This document shows positions 47,461 to 57,293 of a stretch of 64,000 bases of DNA, piece after piece (the stretch's first letter is position 1; the number at the start of each line of letters is the position of its first letter). Position numbers and translations under genes: made by a program. This stretch comes from an uncultured Chlorobiaceae bacterium (GTDB taxonomy: Bacteria; Bacteroidota; Chlorobiia; Chlorobiales; Chlorobiaceae). Under the pieces are notes generated by a model. The model did not search any database. It had not been told where the DNA came from and saw only the letters and a program-made list of their open reading frames with translations. The stretch lies in the NCBI GenBank assembly GCA_903824045.1, contig CAIJVD010000023.1:176963-240962 (forward strand), read 5' to 3'.

Positions 47461-47816
47461 AAATGTTGGTGGAATAATGAAAAACCACCCGCTCAAGGTG
47501 TTTTATAGCTTCTTTTCATTATGTTAACAATGGACGTTTCATCCAGGAACGAAATTCAGGAACGAAGTATATCCGTCAGATTTTCCTGAAACAGGGAATT
47601 CACGCTTCTGCAGTTGCCATTCTCCTCAAGGAACCGATTTCTTCTCGGGATATTTGCAGCATCATGAGTTTCAAGCTTCAGTGCAACCGCCGGTGCAGTT
47701 GTTTTGCTGAAGTATTCCGATGTTATTACCTTAAGGAAAGAGGTTTGGCCGAAAAGGCTCCGCGGGCTCTGCCGGTTTGGCATGGTTTCCGTTGAAGGGA
47801 TTCCTAACATAAACGA

Positions 47817-50201
47817 TTGAATGTAGTGGCAAGACAGCGTTATAACCGCAAAGCAAAAGGCTCTGACAAAAAGAGGCCCCGACCGGCTTCACAGCAGACC
47901 GGTGAGAGGGTGAGGGCAAACGACCATATTCTTATCAACGAGTTTCTTTTCCGCAGAGGTGAGAGCTCTCTGGGTTCCGAGATCGTTACATTTTTTGCAG
48001 ACCATGAAGGCGAGCGTTTCAGGTCGGTTGACTTGGCCAGAGCACTCGGCTACACCGAATCAAAGCAGCTTCCCGGCTTCTGGTATGTGCTGCACAAGCT
48101 TCAGGAGGATGGTACCCTCGACAAGGACTCGAACCGCTGTTACGGAATGGCTGGTCTTGAGGATGCGACCTATGAGGAGCATCTTGTTCACGCAAAGCCG
48201 TTTCCCCTGCCGGGGAAGGAGCAGTACAAGGTCGACAAGATCTATACTGGCCGCTTAACGACCCATCCGAACGGCTACGGCTTCGTCGATGTCGAAGGGT
48301 TCGACGACGATGTTTTCATCAAGGCCGGAGATATGAATTTCTCCATTCACGGTGACGAGGTAGAGGTTCGCGTGACCAAGGTTCCTGAGACCTACTCCTC
48401 CAAATCGACCCCTCACCAGCGCTGTGAAGGCTCGGTGCAGAAGGTCATCAGCCGTCGCATCACCACCATTGTCGGTACACTCACCAAGTCCAACCGCAGA
48501 TTTCTGCTCAAGGCAGACGAGCGGAAGCTGCTTCCGGAAATTGTTGTTCCCATCAAGCACGCCATGAAAGCCACCGAAGGCCATAAGGTGCTTGTAGGCG
48601 ATCTCGATTTCAGCAAGGAGGGAGTGATCCAGGCCAAAGTGCTCGAAATTCTCGGCAAGGCCGGTGACTCCAACGTTGAGGTCAGTGCTATTGCAAGGAG
48701 CAAGGGCATTGATGAAACCTTTGATGCCCAGATTGTCGATTTTGCTGCTTCCATTCGTGAAGGGGTTACCGACAAGGATCTTGAGCACCGTCTCGATATC
48801 CGCGACAAGGTTGTCTTTACCATCGACCCTGTCGATGCCAAGGATTTTGATGACGCCCTTTCGGTTGAATCGCTCGATGACGGACTCTACCGCATCGGTG
48901 TTCATATTGCAGACGTCTCCCATTATGTGCCCGAAAATTCGCCGCTCGACCTCGAGGCGCTGAAGCGTGCAACCTCGGTCTACCTTGTCGACCGGGTTAT
49001 TCCGATGCTCCCTTCAAGGCTTTCGGAGCAGGTTTGCAGCCTCAATCCGGGCGTCGACCGGATGGCATTCTCGGTCTTTTTCACCATGACCGCTGCCGGA
49101 GAGGTACGCAACCACGCCTTCCAGAAAACCATCATCCACTCCAAGCGGAGGTTTGCCTACGAGGATGTCGAGGAGATACTGAAGAAGGGCAAGGGTGATT
49201 TTGTTGAAGAGCTTCAGCTCCTTGAGCGCATCAGCATTCTGCTTCGTGAAAAGCGCTTCAAGCATGGCGGGCTCGATTTCGAGACTGAAGAGGTTCGATT
49301 CCGCCTTGGCAGCAAAGGCGAGCCGCTCGAGGTCATGAAAAAAGAGCGCCTTGGCAGCCACCGCCTTATCGAGGAGTTCATGCTTCTTGCAAACCGCAAG
49401 GTGGCAGAGTATCTGACGAAGACCTTCAAGGAGAACAAGAAGGAGCCTCAGCCGGTCATCTACCGTGTGCACGGCTCTCCACAGCAGGAGAAGGTTGTCA
49501 TCCTTGCCAATTTCGTCAAGCGGTTCGGCTTCACTTTGAAGCTCAACAAGGACAGGAAGGGGCCGATTGTCTCTGCAACCGCTCTGCGCGAGCTTCTGCA
49601 GCAGGTCAAGGGTACCAATGTCGAGTTCCTGGTCAACGAACTGGTGCTGCGCAGCATGTCGAAGGCGGTCTATACAGGCGATAACGAGGGGCATTACGGT
49701 CTCGGCTTCGAGCACTATACCCACTTCACCTCACCCATCAGGCGCTATCCGGACCTGATCGTGCACCGTCTTCTCTTTGAATACGAGACGCTGCGCAAGA
49801 AACGCCGCAAAATATCCCCGGCCCGGCTCACCGAGCTTGGCGACCGGATCAAGCAGGTCTGCCAGATATCCAACGAGCGCGAAAAAAGTGCGGTCGAGGC
49901 TGAGCGCGAGTCGATCAAGCTCAAGCAGGTCGAGTACATGGCCAGCCATGTCGGGAAGGTCTATGCCGGAGTTATCTCGGGAGCAACCGATTATGGCATC
50001 TACGTGAGGATGGTTGACTTTGCCATTGAGGGCATGGTGCACATGAAAAACCTCACCGACGACTACTACGAATATGATGAGGCGACCTACTCCCTGGTCG
50101 GAAAGCGCCGCAAGAAGCGCCTTCAGATCGGCCAGCGCGTCAAGGTAAAGGTGCACACGGTTGACATGCAGCGCCGCACCATCGATCTGGCAATCGAGTA
50201 A
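47817..50201 (+). CDS. rnr: Ribonuclease R
   Basis: This 794-residue 3'-5' exoribonuclease degrades structured RNA. Order: basic N-terminal tail with helix-turn-helix-like region, cold-shock domains ([15 protein letters not shown]), the RNB catalytic domain with [15 protein letters not shown] (metal Asp residues) and the [16 protein letters not shown] block, and a C-terminal S1 domain ([19 protein letters not shown]). The frame opens with TTG at 47817; a GTG at 47826 is an alternative. No clear ribosome site separates them. Confidence 0.95.
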   Translation: MNVVARQRYNRKAKGSDKKRPRPASQQTGERVRANDHILINEFLFRRGESSLGSEIVTFFADHEGERFRSVDLARALGYTESKQLPGFWYVLHKLQEDGTLDKDSNRCYGMAGLEDATYEEHLVHAKPFPLPGKEQYKVDKIYTGRLTTHPNGYGFVDVEGFDDDVFIKAGDMNFSIHGDEVEVRVTKVPETYSSKSTPHQRCEGSVQKVISRRITTIVGTLTKSNRRFLLKADERKLLPEIVVPIKHAMKATEGHKVLVGDLDFSKEGVIQAKVLEILGKAGDSNVEVSAIARSKGIDETFDAQIVDFAASIREGVTDKDLEHRLDIRDKVVFTIDPVDAKDFDDALSVESLDDGLYRIGVHIADVSHYVPENSPLDLEALKRATSVYLVDRVIPMLPSRLSEQVCSLNPGVDRMAFSVFFTMTAAGEVRNHAFQKTIIHSKRRFAYEDVEEILKKGKGDFVEELQLLERISILLREKRFKHGGLDFETEEVRFRLGSKGEPLEVMKKERLGSHRLIEEFMLLANRKVAEYLTKTFKENKKEPQPVIYRVHGSPQQEKVVILANFVKRFGFTLKLNKDRKGPIVSATALRELLQQVKGTNVEFLVNELVLRSMSKAVYTGDNEGHYGLGFEHYTHFTSPIRRYPDLIVHRLLFEYETLRKKRRKISPARLTELGDRIKQVCQISNEREKSAVEAERESIKLKQVEYMASHVGKVYAGVISGATDYGIYVRMVDFAIEGMVHMKNLTDDYYEYDEATYSLVGKRRKKRLQIGQRVKVKVHTVDMQRRTIDLAIE

Positions 50202-50216
50202 GCCCGGCTCATCCCT

Positions 50217-50933
50217 TTATGCGAGGCCGGCGATCGAGAGGAAGTTCTCCAGCAGCCGCATCCCCGTTTGTGTATACTCCTCGTTGAAAGCGTCGAACTG
50301 TTGAAGAAGTTCGGCGCTTTCCATTTTCCTCAGATCGGCATCGATACCCATCCATTCGGAAAACATCTCGCGGGTCAGCTCGCTGTGGCATTGCAGCCCG
50401 TAAGCGTTCTTTCCGGCTCTGATGGCCTGAATTCTGCAGTGGCTACCGGTTGCAAGCAGCTCCACTCCGGATGAGGGAAGCTCCACGGTTTCGCCGTGCA
50501 GCTGGAATACACGGATGCTCTTGCCAAGCCCTTCAAAAAGGGGGTCACGCCCTCCCTTTTCAGTCAGCTCCATACTGTAGATGGCGCCCTCAGGGTCGAA
50601 GAACCCCGTCTCCTTTTCGCTGCATCTCACAACCTCGGAGCCTGCCGCCTTCGCAAGAGCCTGCATGCCCAGGCAGATACCGAGATAGGGAATCCCTGCA
50701 TCCAAAGCGGTTCTGATGCAGCGGAGTTCCTGCTGCATGGTTGCACTCTCATCGTTGGCGCTTTGCGGCCCTCCGAGTACCACAACAGCGCTGTAATCGC
50801 GCGGATCGGGAAACGTCTCCCCCTTCGATAGGTCGATTTGCTTCGAGCTGAGGCCGTGGCGCGTCATGGCGCTTTCAAGAAGCCCGGGGCCTTCATGGGT
50901 AATGTTTCTGACGATCAGAAGGGGTTTTGCCAT
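50217..50933 (-). CDS. Class I glutamine amidotransferase (GMP synthase GATase-like)
   Basis: This 238-residue stand-alone type 1 GATase domain has the nucleophile Cys in YLGICLGMQALAKA and the catalytic His-x-Glu in LQCHSELTREMF. Stand-alone proteins of this kind hydrolyse glutamine or gamma-glutamyl compounds; the partner or substrate is unknown. It is convergent with rnr, 15 bp apart. Confidence 0.88.
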   Translation of the reverse strand: MAKPLLIVRNITHEGPGLLESAMTRHGLSSKQIDLSKGETFPDPRDYSAVVVLGGPQSANDESATMQQELRCIRTALDAGIPYLGICLGMQALAKAAGSEVVRCSEKETGFFDPEGAIYSMELTEKGGRDPLFEGLGKSIRVFQLHGETVELPSSGVELLATGSHCRIQAIRAGKNAYGLQCHSELTREMFSEWMGIDADLRKMESAELLQQFDAFNEEYTQTGMRLLENFLSIAGLA

Positions 50934-51163
50934 TGGAGATATGCTTGTGTTCAGGGGGTAGTTCAGAGAGTCTTGGCTGTTATGGGGGAAAATAGCAAAA
51001 ATGCGGAAGGAATAACTGTTGTTCTGCCTGAACAGGACGGGTGGAAGGCCGGTTCGTTATGAGGAATAGTAGGATTTAATAGGTTGCCTCTATCGTCAAA
51101 GATGTCCTATTATTACTGCGTAAGCTGCCGGTATGGCAGGATCGGTAACAACAATATGAAGTT

Positions 51164-51409
51164 ATGGCACAAAGTACAGTCAAGTGGTTTGATCCGAAAA
51201 AGGGATACGGGTTTATTTTCAATCCGGAGGGGGGCGATGACATCTTTGTTCACTACACCTCCATTATCTCCGATAACCGTTATAAAATTCTCAGCCAGGA
51301 TGCCGAGGTTGAGTATGAGCTCGACCAATCCAGAGAGAGGCTGCATGCCACATCTGTTCGGGAAACTGTGGCAGCAGAAAGCGTCCACTCCCTGGCGCCG
51401 TTATCATGA
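51164..51409 (+). CDS. Cold-shock domain protein with C-terminal extension
   Basis: This 81-residue nucleic-acid-binding protein has STVKWFDPKKGYGFIFNPEGGDDIFVHYTSI, containing RNP1 (KGYGFI) and RNP2 (DIFVHY). It is about 14 residues longer than CspA and ends in a tail without obvious structure. The stop overlaps the next gene by 4 bp (ATGA), so an RNA/DNA chaperone and a receiver protein are translationally coupled. Confidence 0.88.
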   Translation: MAQSTVKWFDPKKGYGFIFNPEGGDDIFVHYTSIISDNRYKILSQDAEVEYELDQSRERLHATSVRETVAAESVHSLAPLS

Positions 51410-51900
51410 ATCCGCGAACTGTCAGCACGGAACCCTCGCAGGTGATTGTTTTTCAGGATGACAACCAGCTGCGACAGAGCACGCTCAACGCTCTGGTTAT
51501 GGAGGGATTCAATGCCGTCGGGACAGGCTCAGCCGATGACTTTTTTCGGCAACTGGGGCTGCGGCCGAGCCTTGTTGCACTCATTGATGTTGACACGCCG
51601 GCCCATAACGGGCTGGATCTCATAGGCGTTGTTCGAAAAAAATCAGCCGCACGCATTGTTGCACTCACAACAAGCAACTCTCCGTCTGATCGCCTTGCCT
51701 GCATCAAGGCGGGTGCTGACGTCTGCCTGTTGAAGCCGGTAAATTTCATGCTGCTTTCGGCAACTGTTGGAGTGCTTCTCCAGCGCAGAGGACGGCAGGA
51801 CTCAGTGTTAAACCAACATCAGATTGTCTCTCAACAACTCAAAACAACACACCCCCATGACAAAAGCAGAAGTAGTTCAGCAGATTGCCTCACAGGCTAA
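51406..51900 (+). CDS. Single-domain response-regulator-like protein
   Basis: This 164-residue receiver domain has acidic residues in FQDDNQLRQ, the phospho-acceptor Asp in [14 protein letters not shown], a Thr in ALTTSN and the conserved Lys-Pro in CLLKPVNF. It has no output domain, only a polar tail of about 30 residues. The last 44 bases overlap the HU gene in another frame, so the tail may be partly a by-product of that overlap. Translationally coupled to the cold-shock gene. Confidence 0.72.
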   Translation: MNPRTVSTEPSQVIVFQDDNQLRQSTLNALVMEGFNAVGTGSADDFFRQLGLRPSLVALIDVDTPAHNGLDLIGVVRKKSAARIVALTTSNSPSDRLACIKAGADVCLLKPVNFMLLSATVGVLLQRRGRQDSVLNQHQIVSQQLKTTHPHDKSRSSSADCLTG

Positions 51901-52132
51901 CCTCACCAAAGCAGATGCGGAAAAAGCCCTCAATGCCTTCGTAAGTGTCGTAACCACATCACTGAAAAAAGGCGAAGAGGTTGCTCTGATCGGATTCGGC
52001 ACCTACACTACCGTAAAAAGAGCTGCCCGCTCGGGTCGCAACCCCTCTACCGGCAAGGCCATCAAGATTGCAGCAACGACAGCGGTCAAGTTCAAGGTCG
52101 GCAAAAAACTGAAGGACGCTATCGCCGGTTGA
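51857..52132 (+). CDS. HU-family DNA-binding protein
   Basis: This 91-residue histone-like protein begins [25 protein letters not shown] and has the DNA-binding arm [21 protein letters not shown]. It bends DNA and organises the nucleoid. The ATG at 51857 gives the canonical N-terminus; the frame extends 11 residues further without support. It overlaps the 3' end of the receiver gene, and a terminator follows. Confidence 0.95.
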   Translation: MTKAEVVQQIASQANLTKADAEKALNAFVSVVTTSLKKGEEVALIGFGTYTTVKRAARSGRNPSTGKAIKIAATTAVKFKVGKKLKDAIAG

Positions 52133-52136
52133 TGTT

Positions 52137-52170
52137 ATAGCCCATGACTCTGCAATGAGTTATGGGCTAT
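52137..52170 (+). terminator. Terminator after the HU gene
   Basis: A 14-bp stem with one G-U pair (atagcccatgactc with gagttatgggctat, 6-base loop) starts 5 bases after the HU stop. It is followed by tatcgtttt, a short U-rich tract. The stem is strong and position ideal. Confidence 0.8.
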
Positions 52171-52424
52171 TATCGTTTTCTGCACCATGTTCCCCTGCAT
52201 CACTGACTTCGGCAGTCGTTTTCCGCCGTTTAGTTCTTACCGGGCCATTTATCACAAAGTCTCACAAACATCGCGCAGGAGTCAACTGTGCTGGCGGATT
52301 TGGCTCTCCCTCTGTCGGGATTATTGGCTGTAAACGTATTAAAAAAATGATAGTTAATGCTTTGATTATTAACGAATAAAGCAGTTATTTCCCTTTATTC
52401 TGTAACGTTCCTACACTACCCCCC

Positions 52425-52970
52425 ATGAAAAACACAAGAAATCAAATCGAAAGTATTTTCGAATCAGCTCTCTTCAATGTCCGCTTTATCGTGATCTCAG
52501 CGGTGATCGGCGCCATTTTCGCCTCTTTTATCATGTTCATTAAAGGAACGCTCCTGATTGTCGACGGGGCCAACATCTTTATTGAGCAATTAAACCACCT
52601 GGGCCAGGTTGAAGCGCATCATGTTGAACGAATTGTTCCGTTACTGATCAACTCGGTTGATAACTACTTGTTTGCAACCGTGCTGCTCATTTTCAGCATG
52701 GGTCTCTATGAACTCTTTATCAGCAAAATCGATCCCGCAAGCCGGACAGCGGAGTCACGACCCAACTGGCTGAATATTCAGAACCTTGACGATTTGAAGG
52801 CGACCATTGGCAAGGTTATTCTCATGATCCTGATTGTTTCATTTCTGGAGAAATCCCTAAGCATCGAGTACTCCACACCACTCGATCTGCTCTACTTGTG
52901 TGTCGGCATTATACTGGTTTCCGGGGCCCTGTTTTTGACGCATGTGCATGCACATAACAATCATGACTGA
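52425..52970 (+). CDS. YqhA/UPF0114 family membrane protein
   Basis: This 181-residue inner-membrane protein has about four hydrophobic segments: VRFIVISAVIGAIFASFIMF, NYLFATVLLIFSMGLYELFI, KVILMILIVSFLEKS and LYLCVGIILVSGALFL. The segment SMGLYELFISKIDPA and the overall layout match UPF0114/YqhA. Function of the family is unknown. It lies 38 bp upstream of the ligand-gated channel gene. Confidence 0.82.
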   Translation: MKNTRNQIESIFESALFNVRFIVISAVIGAIFASFIMFIKGTLLIVDGANIFIEQLNHLGQVEAHHVERIVPLLINSVDNYLFATVLLIFSMGLYELFISKIDPASRTAESRPNWLNIQNLDDLKATIGKVILMILIVSFLEKSLSIEYSTPLDLLYLCVGIILVSGALFLTHVHAHNNHD

Positions 52971-53008
52971 GATGATCTTGCATTGACAAAATACCCCCCC
53001 CCTTTGTA

Positions 53009-54052
53009 ATGACGGCCTATATCAGAGTCTTGTTGCTCAGCCTGTTCATGCTGCTTTCAGCAGAGAGAGCCGCAACGGCTGAACAGCCGAAGATGTCATC
53101 ATTTGTCAGAAACACACAAGGCACGATCGTCAATGTGGCGGTTCCGACTCCCGGTGCACAGCCTGTAACCGTTGGTATCTACGGCATCAACGTCTATAAT
53201 CTTGATCTGCGCTCGAGCACCTACTCACTGACTGCCTATATGTGGCTGCGCTGGAAGGGTGACTTCGATCCGGTGGAGTCGCTTGATTTCATCAACCTCG
53301 TGAAGGATAGTGAGTTGACGAAAAAAAAACTCCTCGAAACGCCGACAGTGTTGAAGAACGGAGAGAAGTACATGGCTATCCGTCTTGACGGCAGTTTTTT
53401 TCAGCCTTTCGACCTGAATAACTATCCGCTCGACAAGCAGGAGCTTGCACTCTATGTCGAAAATTCGACTGATACCTATGAGAAGATCTGCTATGTCCCG
53501 GATAACTCCTCAACGGGTTACGATGTGGGCCTGCAGGTGCCTGGCTGGAAGGTAAGTGGCCTGCAAACAAGCAGTTATCTCCACGATTATGGTACGGATT
53601 TCGGGGAAAAAGGGCAGGAGGCAGCGTCAAAATATTCCGGCATAAAGTTCTCACTGCAACTGGATCGCCACATCAATTTCTTTATATGGAAACTGATGGT
53701 ACCCCTGCTGATCATTCTCATGACCAACTGGCTGACGCTGCTTTTGCATCCGACATTTTTCGAGGTCAGGACAGCCATGCCGGCAACAGCTCTCCTGACT
53801 GTTGTTTTTCTGCAACAGAGCGCACTGGATGCTATTCCCGGCTGTTCGTCACTGGTGCTGATGGATAAAATCTATCTTCTTGCCTATTTTTGCATTGCCA
53901 TGACACTGCTGCAGATCATTATCATCAACACCAAGCTTGACAAGGAGTCCGAGGCGAGCATTCAAAAAATGATCAAGGTCGATAAAATCAGTTTTGCAGC
54001 GCAGATTTTGTTTTTTATCGTTGTGTATATTGCGCTTTTGATCCAGCTGTAA
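53009..54052 (+). CDS. Pentameric ligand-gated ion channel homologue
   Basis: This 347-residue protein has a signal peptide (residues about 1-24), a beta-rich extracellular domain and four C-terminal membrane helices, the architecture of prokaryotic Cys-loop-type channels such as GLIC and ELIC. Signatures are YMWLRWKG, the loop FDLNNYPLDKQELALYVENS, and IWKLMVPLLIILMTNWLTLLL for M1, with M2/M3 RTAMPATALLTVVFLQQSA and YLLAYFCIAMTLLQIIII and M4 at the end. As in other bacterial members the Cys-loop disulfide is missing. Ligand unknown. Upstream neighbour is a YqhA membrane protein. Confidence 0.88.
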   Translation: MTAYIRVLLLSLFMLLSAERAATAEQPKMSSFVRNTQGTIVNVAVPTPGAQPVTVGIYGINVYNLDLRSSTYSLTAYMWLRWKGDFDPVESLDFINLVKDSELTKKKLLETPTVLKNGEKYMAIRLDGSFFQPFDLNNYPLDKQELALYVENSTDTYEKICYVPDNSSTGYDVGLQVPGWKVSGLQTSSYLHDYGTDFGEKGQEAASKYSGIKFSLQLDRHINFFIWKLMVPLLIILMTNWLTLLLHPTFFEVRTAMPATALLTVVFLQQSALDAIPGCSSLVLMDKIYLLAYFCIAMTLLQIIIINTKLDKESEASIQKMIKVDKISFAAQILFFIVVYIALLIQL

Positions 54053-54119
54053 CCGATTGATCTATTGATGTCGCGCTGTTTCCGGAGTGCCCTGAAACTA
54101 TTTTCACCCCCCGGTTTAC

Positions 54120-55148
54120 ATGAGTTTATTTAGAGGTTTATATCGCGATCTTGCCATCGATCTCGGCACTGCCAACACCCTGATTTTCAGCAGGGACGAA
54201 GGTGTTATTCTCAATGAGCCCTCGATTGTGGCTCGGGAGCGAAATTCAGGAAAGATCATCGCAATCGGTCACGAGGCGCTGCTCATGCATGAAAAGACCC
54301 ATGCCGACATTGTTACCATCCGCCCGCTTGCCGGCGGGGTCATTGCCGACTTTGAGGCTACTGAAGAGCTGATCAAGGGGTTTATCCGCAAAACACAGAA
54401 AAAGTTTTCATTCGGCAGCCGGCGTATGGTGATCGGCATCCCTTCAGGCATCACCGAGGTGGAAAAACGGGCTGTGCGCGATTCTGCCCAACGTGTCGGC
54501 GCCAAGGAGGTCTTTCTGGTGGCAGAACCCATGGCGGCGGCAATCGGTATAGGCCTTGATGTCAAGGAGCCGATGGGCAACATGGTCGTCGATATCGGCG
54601 GCGGTACCACGGAAATCGCCGTCATCTCGCTCGGCGGCATTGCCTCCGGCGAATCCCTCAGGGTTGCCGGAACCGACATCACCAACGCTATTATCCGCTT
54701 CTTCCGCAAGGCTTACAACCTCGCCATCGGCGAACGCACGGCCGAGGATGTCAAGATCAAGATTGCATCGGCATACCCCCTGAACAACGAGCTGGTGATG
54801 AAGGTCCGGGGTCGAAATCTGGTCACCGCACTGCCTGAAGAGAGGGAGGTCGACTCATTTATCATCAGGGAGGCCATCGCAACGCCTGTCAGCCAGATTA
54901 TTACCTCCATAAAGAAAAGCCTTGAGGTCACCAAGCCGGAGCTCTCCGCCGATATTCTCGATCGCGGCCTTTTTCTCGCCGGCGGTGGAGCCCTCATCAA
55001 AGGGCTTGACAAAAAAATCACTCAGGAGACCCGTCTGAAGGTTCATGTCAGCGAAGATCCCCTGACGGCCGTTGTCAGAGGCATCGGGCAGGTGCTCAAC
55101 CAGCTTGACAAATACCGCCCGGTACTCATTCCCCTCAAGCGCTACTGA
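54120..55148 (+). CDS. mreB: Rod-shape-determining protein MreB
   Basis: This 342-residue actin-like protein polymerises beneath the membrane to direct cell-wall synthesis. ATPase motifs are DLGTANTLIF (phosphate 1), VVDIGGGTTEIAVISLGG (phosphate 2) and LAGGGALIKGLDKKI (adenosine). mreC and mreD are not next to it, so this may be an isolated or additional copy. It is monocistronic by appearance. Confidence 0.95.
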   Translation: MSLFRGLYRDLAIDLGTANTLIFSRDEGVILNEPSIVARERNSGKIIAIGHEALLMHEKTHADIVTIRPLAGGVIADFEATEELIKGFIRKTQKKFSFGSRRMVIGIPSGITEVEKRAVRDSAQRVGAKEVFLVAEPMAAAIGIGLDVKEPMGNMVVDIGGGTTEIAVISLGGIASGESLRVAGTDITNAIIRFFRKAYNLAIGERTAEDVKIKIASAYPLNNELVMKVRGRNLVTALPEEREVDSFIIREAIATPVSQIITSIKKSLEVTKPELSADILDRGLFLAGGGALIKGLDKKITQETRLKVHVSEDPLTAVVRGIGQVLNQLDKYRPVLIPLKRY

Positions 55149-55256
55149 ACCTCCACTCCGGATAACTTCCATTTTCCGTGATATTCGGCAATTATTGTAT
55201 ACTCCATTAAATCCGGAAGCCCGGTAAAGGTATCAGTAACGATTCAATGATCTTCC

Positions 55257-55997
55257 ATGACTCCAGAGCAATTGTCGCAAACACTGGTAAGAAGCGAAGG
55301 ACTTGCCAATAACCCGATAGCGGTCAAATTTGTTCATTCGCTCTCTGAGTTGCCGGAAGGGATAACAAGATTCGGAGACGCGTCGGGCGAGCGCCTTCCA
55401 AAATCATTTCTCTGCGCTATGTGGGGTGATGCACTCAGGGGTGCAGGACCTTTTTATACGACCAAGGCGCATCAGCTTTGCGGTGGTGGAGCCATTGCCG
55501 CAGGTTTCGGGGGTCTTTTGCCGATCGAGGCGGCCGAGAAATTCATGATTGGTGACGGCAAACTCTTCGGTTCAATGGACGCCCTTCGCTGTTCCATGGC
55601 TTCGACCCTGCCGTTCGAAGACGGGGAGTTTGAAGCTCAGATTGTTGGCCCTCTGGCCTCCATGAATAATGATACCCTTCGGCCTGATCTGGTACTGATC
55701 GTCTGCAAGTCCTTTCAGGGGCAGCATATCCTGAGGGCTTACGGCTTCGACAGCGGCGAACTGGTTCACGGCATAGCTGGTGGTTCAACCTGCGAGATGG
55801 TTTCAAGCTATGTCCTTAAAAACGGACGGCCGACCTTCACGCTTGGCGACACCGGCGGCAATGCCGGCCTCTCGCTGGAGTCCGATGAAATTCTTCTGGC
55901 CTTTCCCTACGACAAGCTCGAAATCGCCATTAACAATCTGCCGCGAATATGCCGTTCCTCTACCATGCATCGCCACTCCATTGTTCATGAACGCTGA
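55257..55997 (+). CDS. DUF169 family protein
   Basis: This 246-residue soluble protein shows the DUF169 pattern: an N-terminal helical part (NPIAVKFV), CAMWGDALRGAGPFYTTKAHQLCGGGA with conserved cysteines, and a C-terminal half with GGSTCEMVSSYVLKNGRPTFTLGDTGGNAGLSLESDEILLAFP. Function is unknown; the conserved cysteines suggest metal, cofactor or redox involvement. It is followed by a methyltransferase gene on the same strand. Confidence 0.82.
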   Translation: MTPEQLSQTLVRSEGLANNPIAVKFVHSLSELPEGITRFGDASGERLPKSFLCAMWGDALRGAGPFYTTKAHQLCGGGAIAAGFGGLLPIEAAEKFMIGDGKLFGSMDALRCSMASTLPFEDGEFEAQIVGPLASMNNDTLRPDLVLIVCKSFQGQHILRAYGFDSGELVHGIAGGSTCEMVSSYVLKNGRPTFTLGDTGGNAGLSLESDEILLAFPYDKLEIAINNLPRICRSSTMHRHSIVHER

Positions 55998-56089
55998 TGA
56001 ACTCTCCCCGCAAAACCGCTTCACCCGGAGTCATGGGTTGCATCCGCGCCGATAACGCATAACCGACAACGCTCAGTACCCGCTTTATT

Positions 56090-56782
56090 ATGAACACAGA
56101 CCCTATCTACATCTTCCGCAAAACCTGGGGTACCTACCAGACGGTCATCAAGAGTAACCTGATGTTTCACCGGGAAACCTCCACGGCGGTCAGGACGCTC
56201 TTCGAGAACCGAGTCGGACCGCTCAATGTTATCGATTTGGGATGCGGAGATGCTGCCCATATCGGCAAAATTCTGAGGCCGGGTCAGGTCGGCCACTACC
56301 TGGGATGTGACCTCTCCCCCTATGCGCTTGATGTTGCCAGAATAAACCTGGAGCCATTCGGCATCACGGTCAAGCTGCTCTGCCGCGACATGATTGCCGT
56401 TTTGAGAGAGGCTCCCGAGAACCATTTCGATCTGGTATACTCCGGCTTTGCCCTGCACCATCTCACCGCCGAAGGGAAACAGGCGTTTTTCACCGAGTGC
56501 CGTCGAGTTCTTCGTAAAAACGGCTGCGTCATTCTGGTCGATGTCATGCGTGAGGAGGGAACCTCACGACCTGAGTATCTCGACGGCTACAATGGAGCGG
56601 TAGCAAGCGAGTGGACTGCTCTTACTTCAGCCGAACGTGATCAGGTTCAGGAACATATCAGGAACTGCGACTTCCCTGAAACACCGACGGAGCTGCAATC
56701 GCTGGCACATAACGCGGGACTGAAAAACTCCCGGAGGCTGGAGAAACAAACGTGGCATGAGGCCTGGTGCTACCAAGAGTAA
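56090..56782 (+). CDS. Class I SAM-dependent methyltransferase
   Basis: This 230-residue Rossmann-fold methyltransferase has motif I VIDLGCGDAAHIGKIL, the acidic ribose-binding GCDLSPYALDVARINL, and motif FDLVYSGFALHHLTAEG. The substrate cannot be inferred. It lies between DUF169 and a small unknown gene on the same strand. Confidence 0.88.
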   Translation: MNTDPIYIFRKTWGTYQTVIKSNLMFHRETSTAVRTLFENRVGPLNVIDLGCGDAAHIGKILRPGQVGHYLGCDLSPYALDVARINLEPFGITVKLLCRDMIAVLREAPENHFDLVYSGFALHHLTAEGKQAFFTECRRVLRKNGCVILVDVMREEGTSRPEYLDGYNGAVASEWTALTSAERDQVQEHIRNCDFPETPTELQSLAHNAGLKNSRRLEKQTWHEAWCYQE

Positions 56783-56818
56783 TGACGCGCACAACAGCAA
56801 AAAAATCCTTCAAGGGGA

Positions 56819-57235
56819 ATGCATAAAGGTCACGAAGATAAGGTCGAGGGCGTAACCAAATTATCCCTCCAGTTTCTCGCCGAAGCGATCGGGCTCTGCC
56901 CGGCAGGCCTCGAAAGCAGCACGAACCCGGATATCGCCTACGCTGTGGTCGGGTTCCAGTACGGCGCAGTGCAGAGTGCCGCTTACGTTGCCGGACTTGG
57001 TCAGGAGAGCTCGGTCGCAGTCGTCGAAGAGGTCATCATCAGGATCAACGGCATGGAGAGAGAGACGAGCTCAAGGTTTCTTGCCGTCCTGCCCACTCTG
57101 GCCAAAAAGGAGTACCCTCCCATCAGCATCGGTGGCCGGGCGATCATCAGTTATTACAATTCGACCACTGACGAGGAAAAATTGACTGCCGCCTCTTCGC
57201 TGCGTGAAATCCTCCGGCAGATCGATGAGGCGTAA
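56819..57235 (+). CDS. Uncharacterised small soluble protein
   Basis: This 138-residue protein belongs to no family I recognise. It has an N-terminal helical segment (KLSLQFLAEAIGLCPA), Gly/Ala-rich middle part and no membrane segments. The purine-rich aagggga directly abuts the ATG, which is too close for an ideal ribosome site. The frame has codon use like its neighbours and no better overlapping frame, so it is probably real. Confidence 0.6.
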   Translation: MHKGHEDKVEGVTKLSLQFLAEAIGLCPAGLESSTNPDIAYAVVGFQYGAVQSAAYVAGLGQESSVAVVEEVIIRINGMERETSSRFLAVLPTLAKKEYPPISIGGRAIISYYNSTTDEEKLTAASSLREILRQIDEA

Positions 57236-57293
57236 CGTCCTTAGTGTTGCCATGTTGCAATGGCAAGGGTAACTCTCACTATCAAGCCATCAT

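Larger units (their letters stand above)
47228..47816. other. Intergenic region between nifV and rnr, no supported gene
   Basis: About 590 bases between divergent genes. It holds an operator-like inverted repeat (47283-47318) and a long-range G/C-rich hairpin (47399-47460). An open frame on the plus strand runs through about 47473-47797 without a plausible start codon or recognisable family. I see no sigma-54 promoter for nifV here. Confidence 0.5.
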
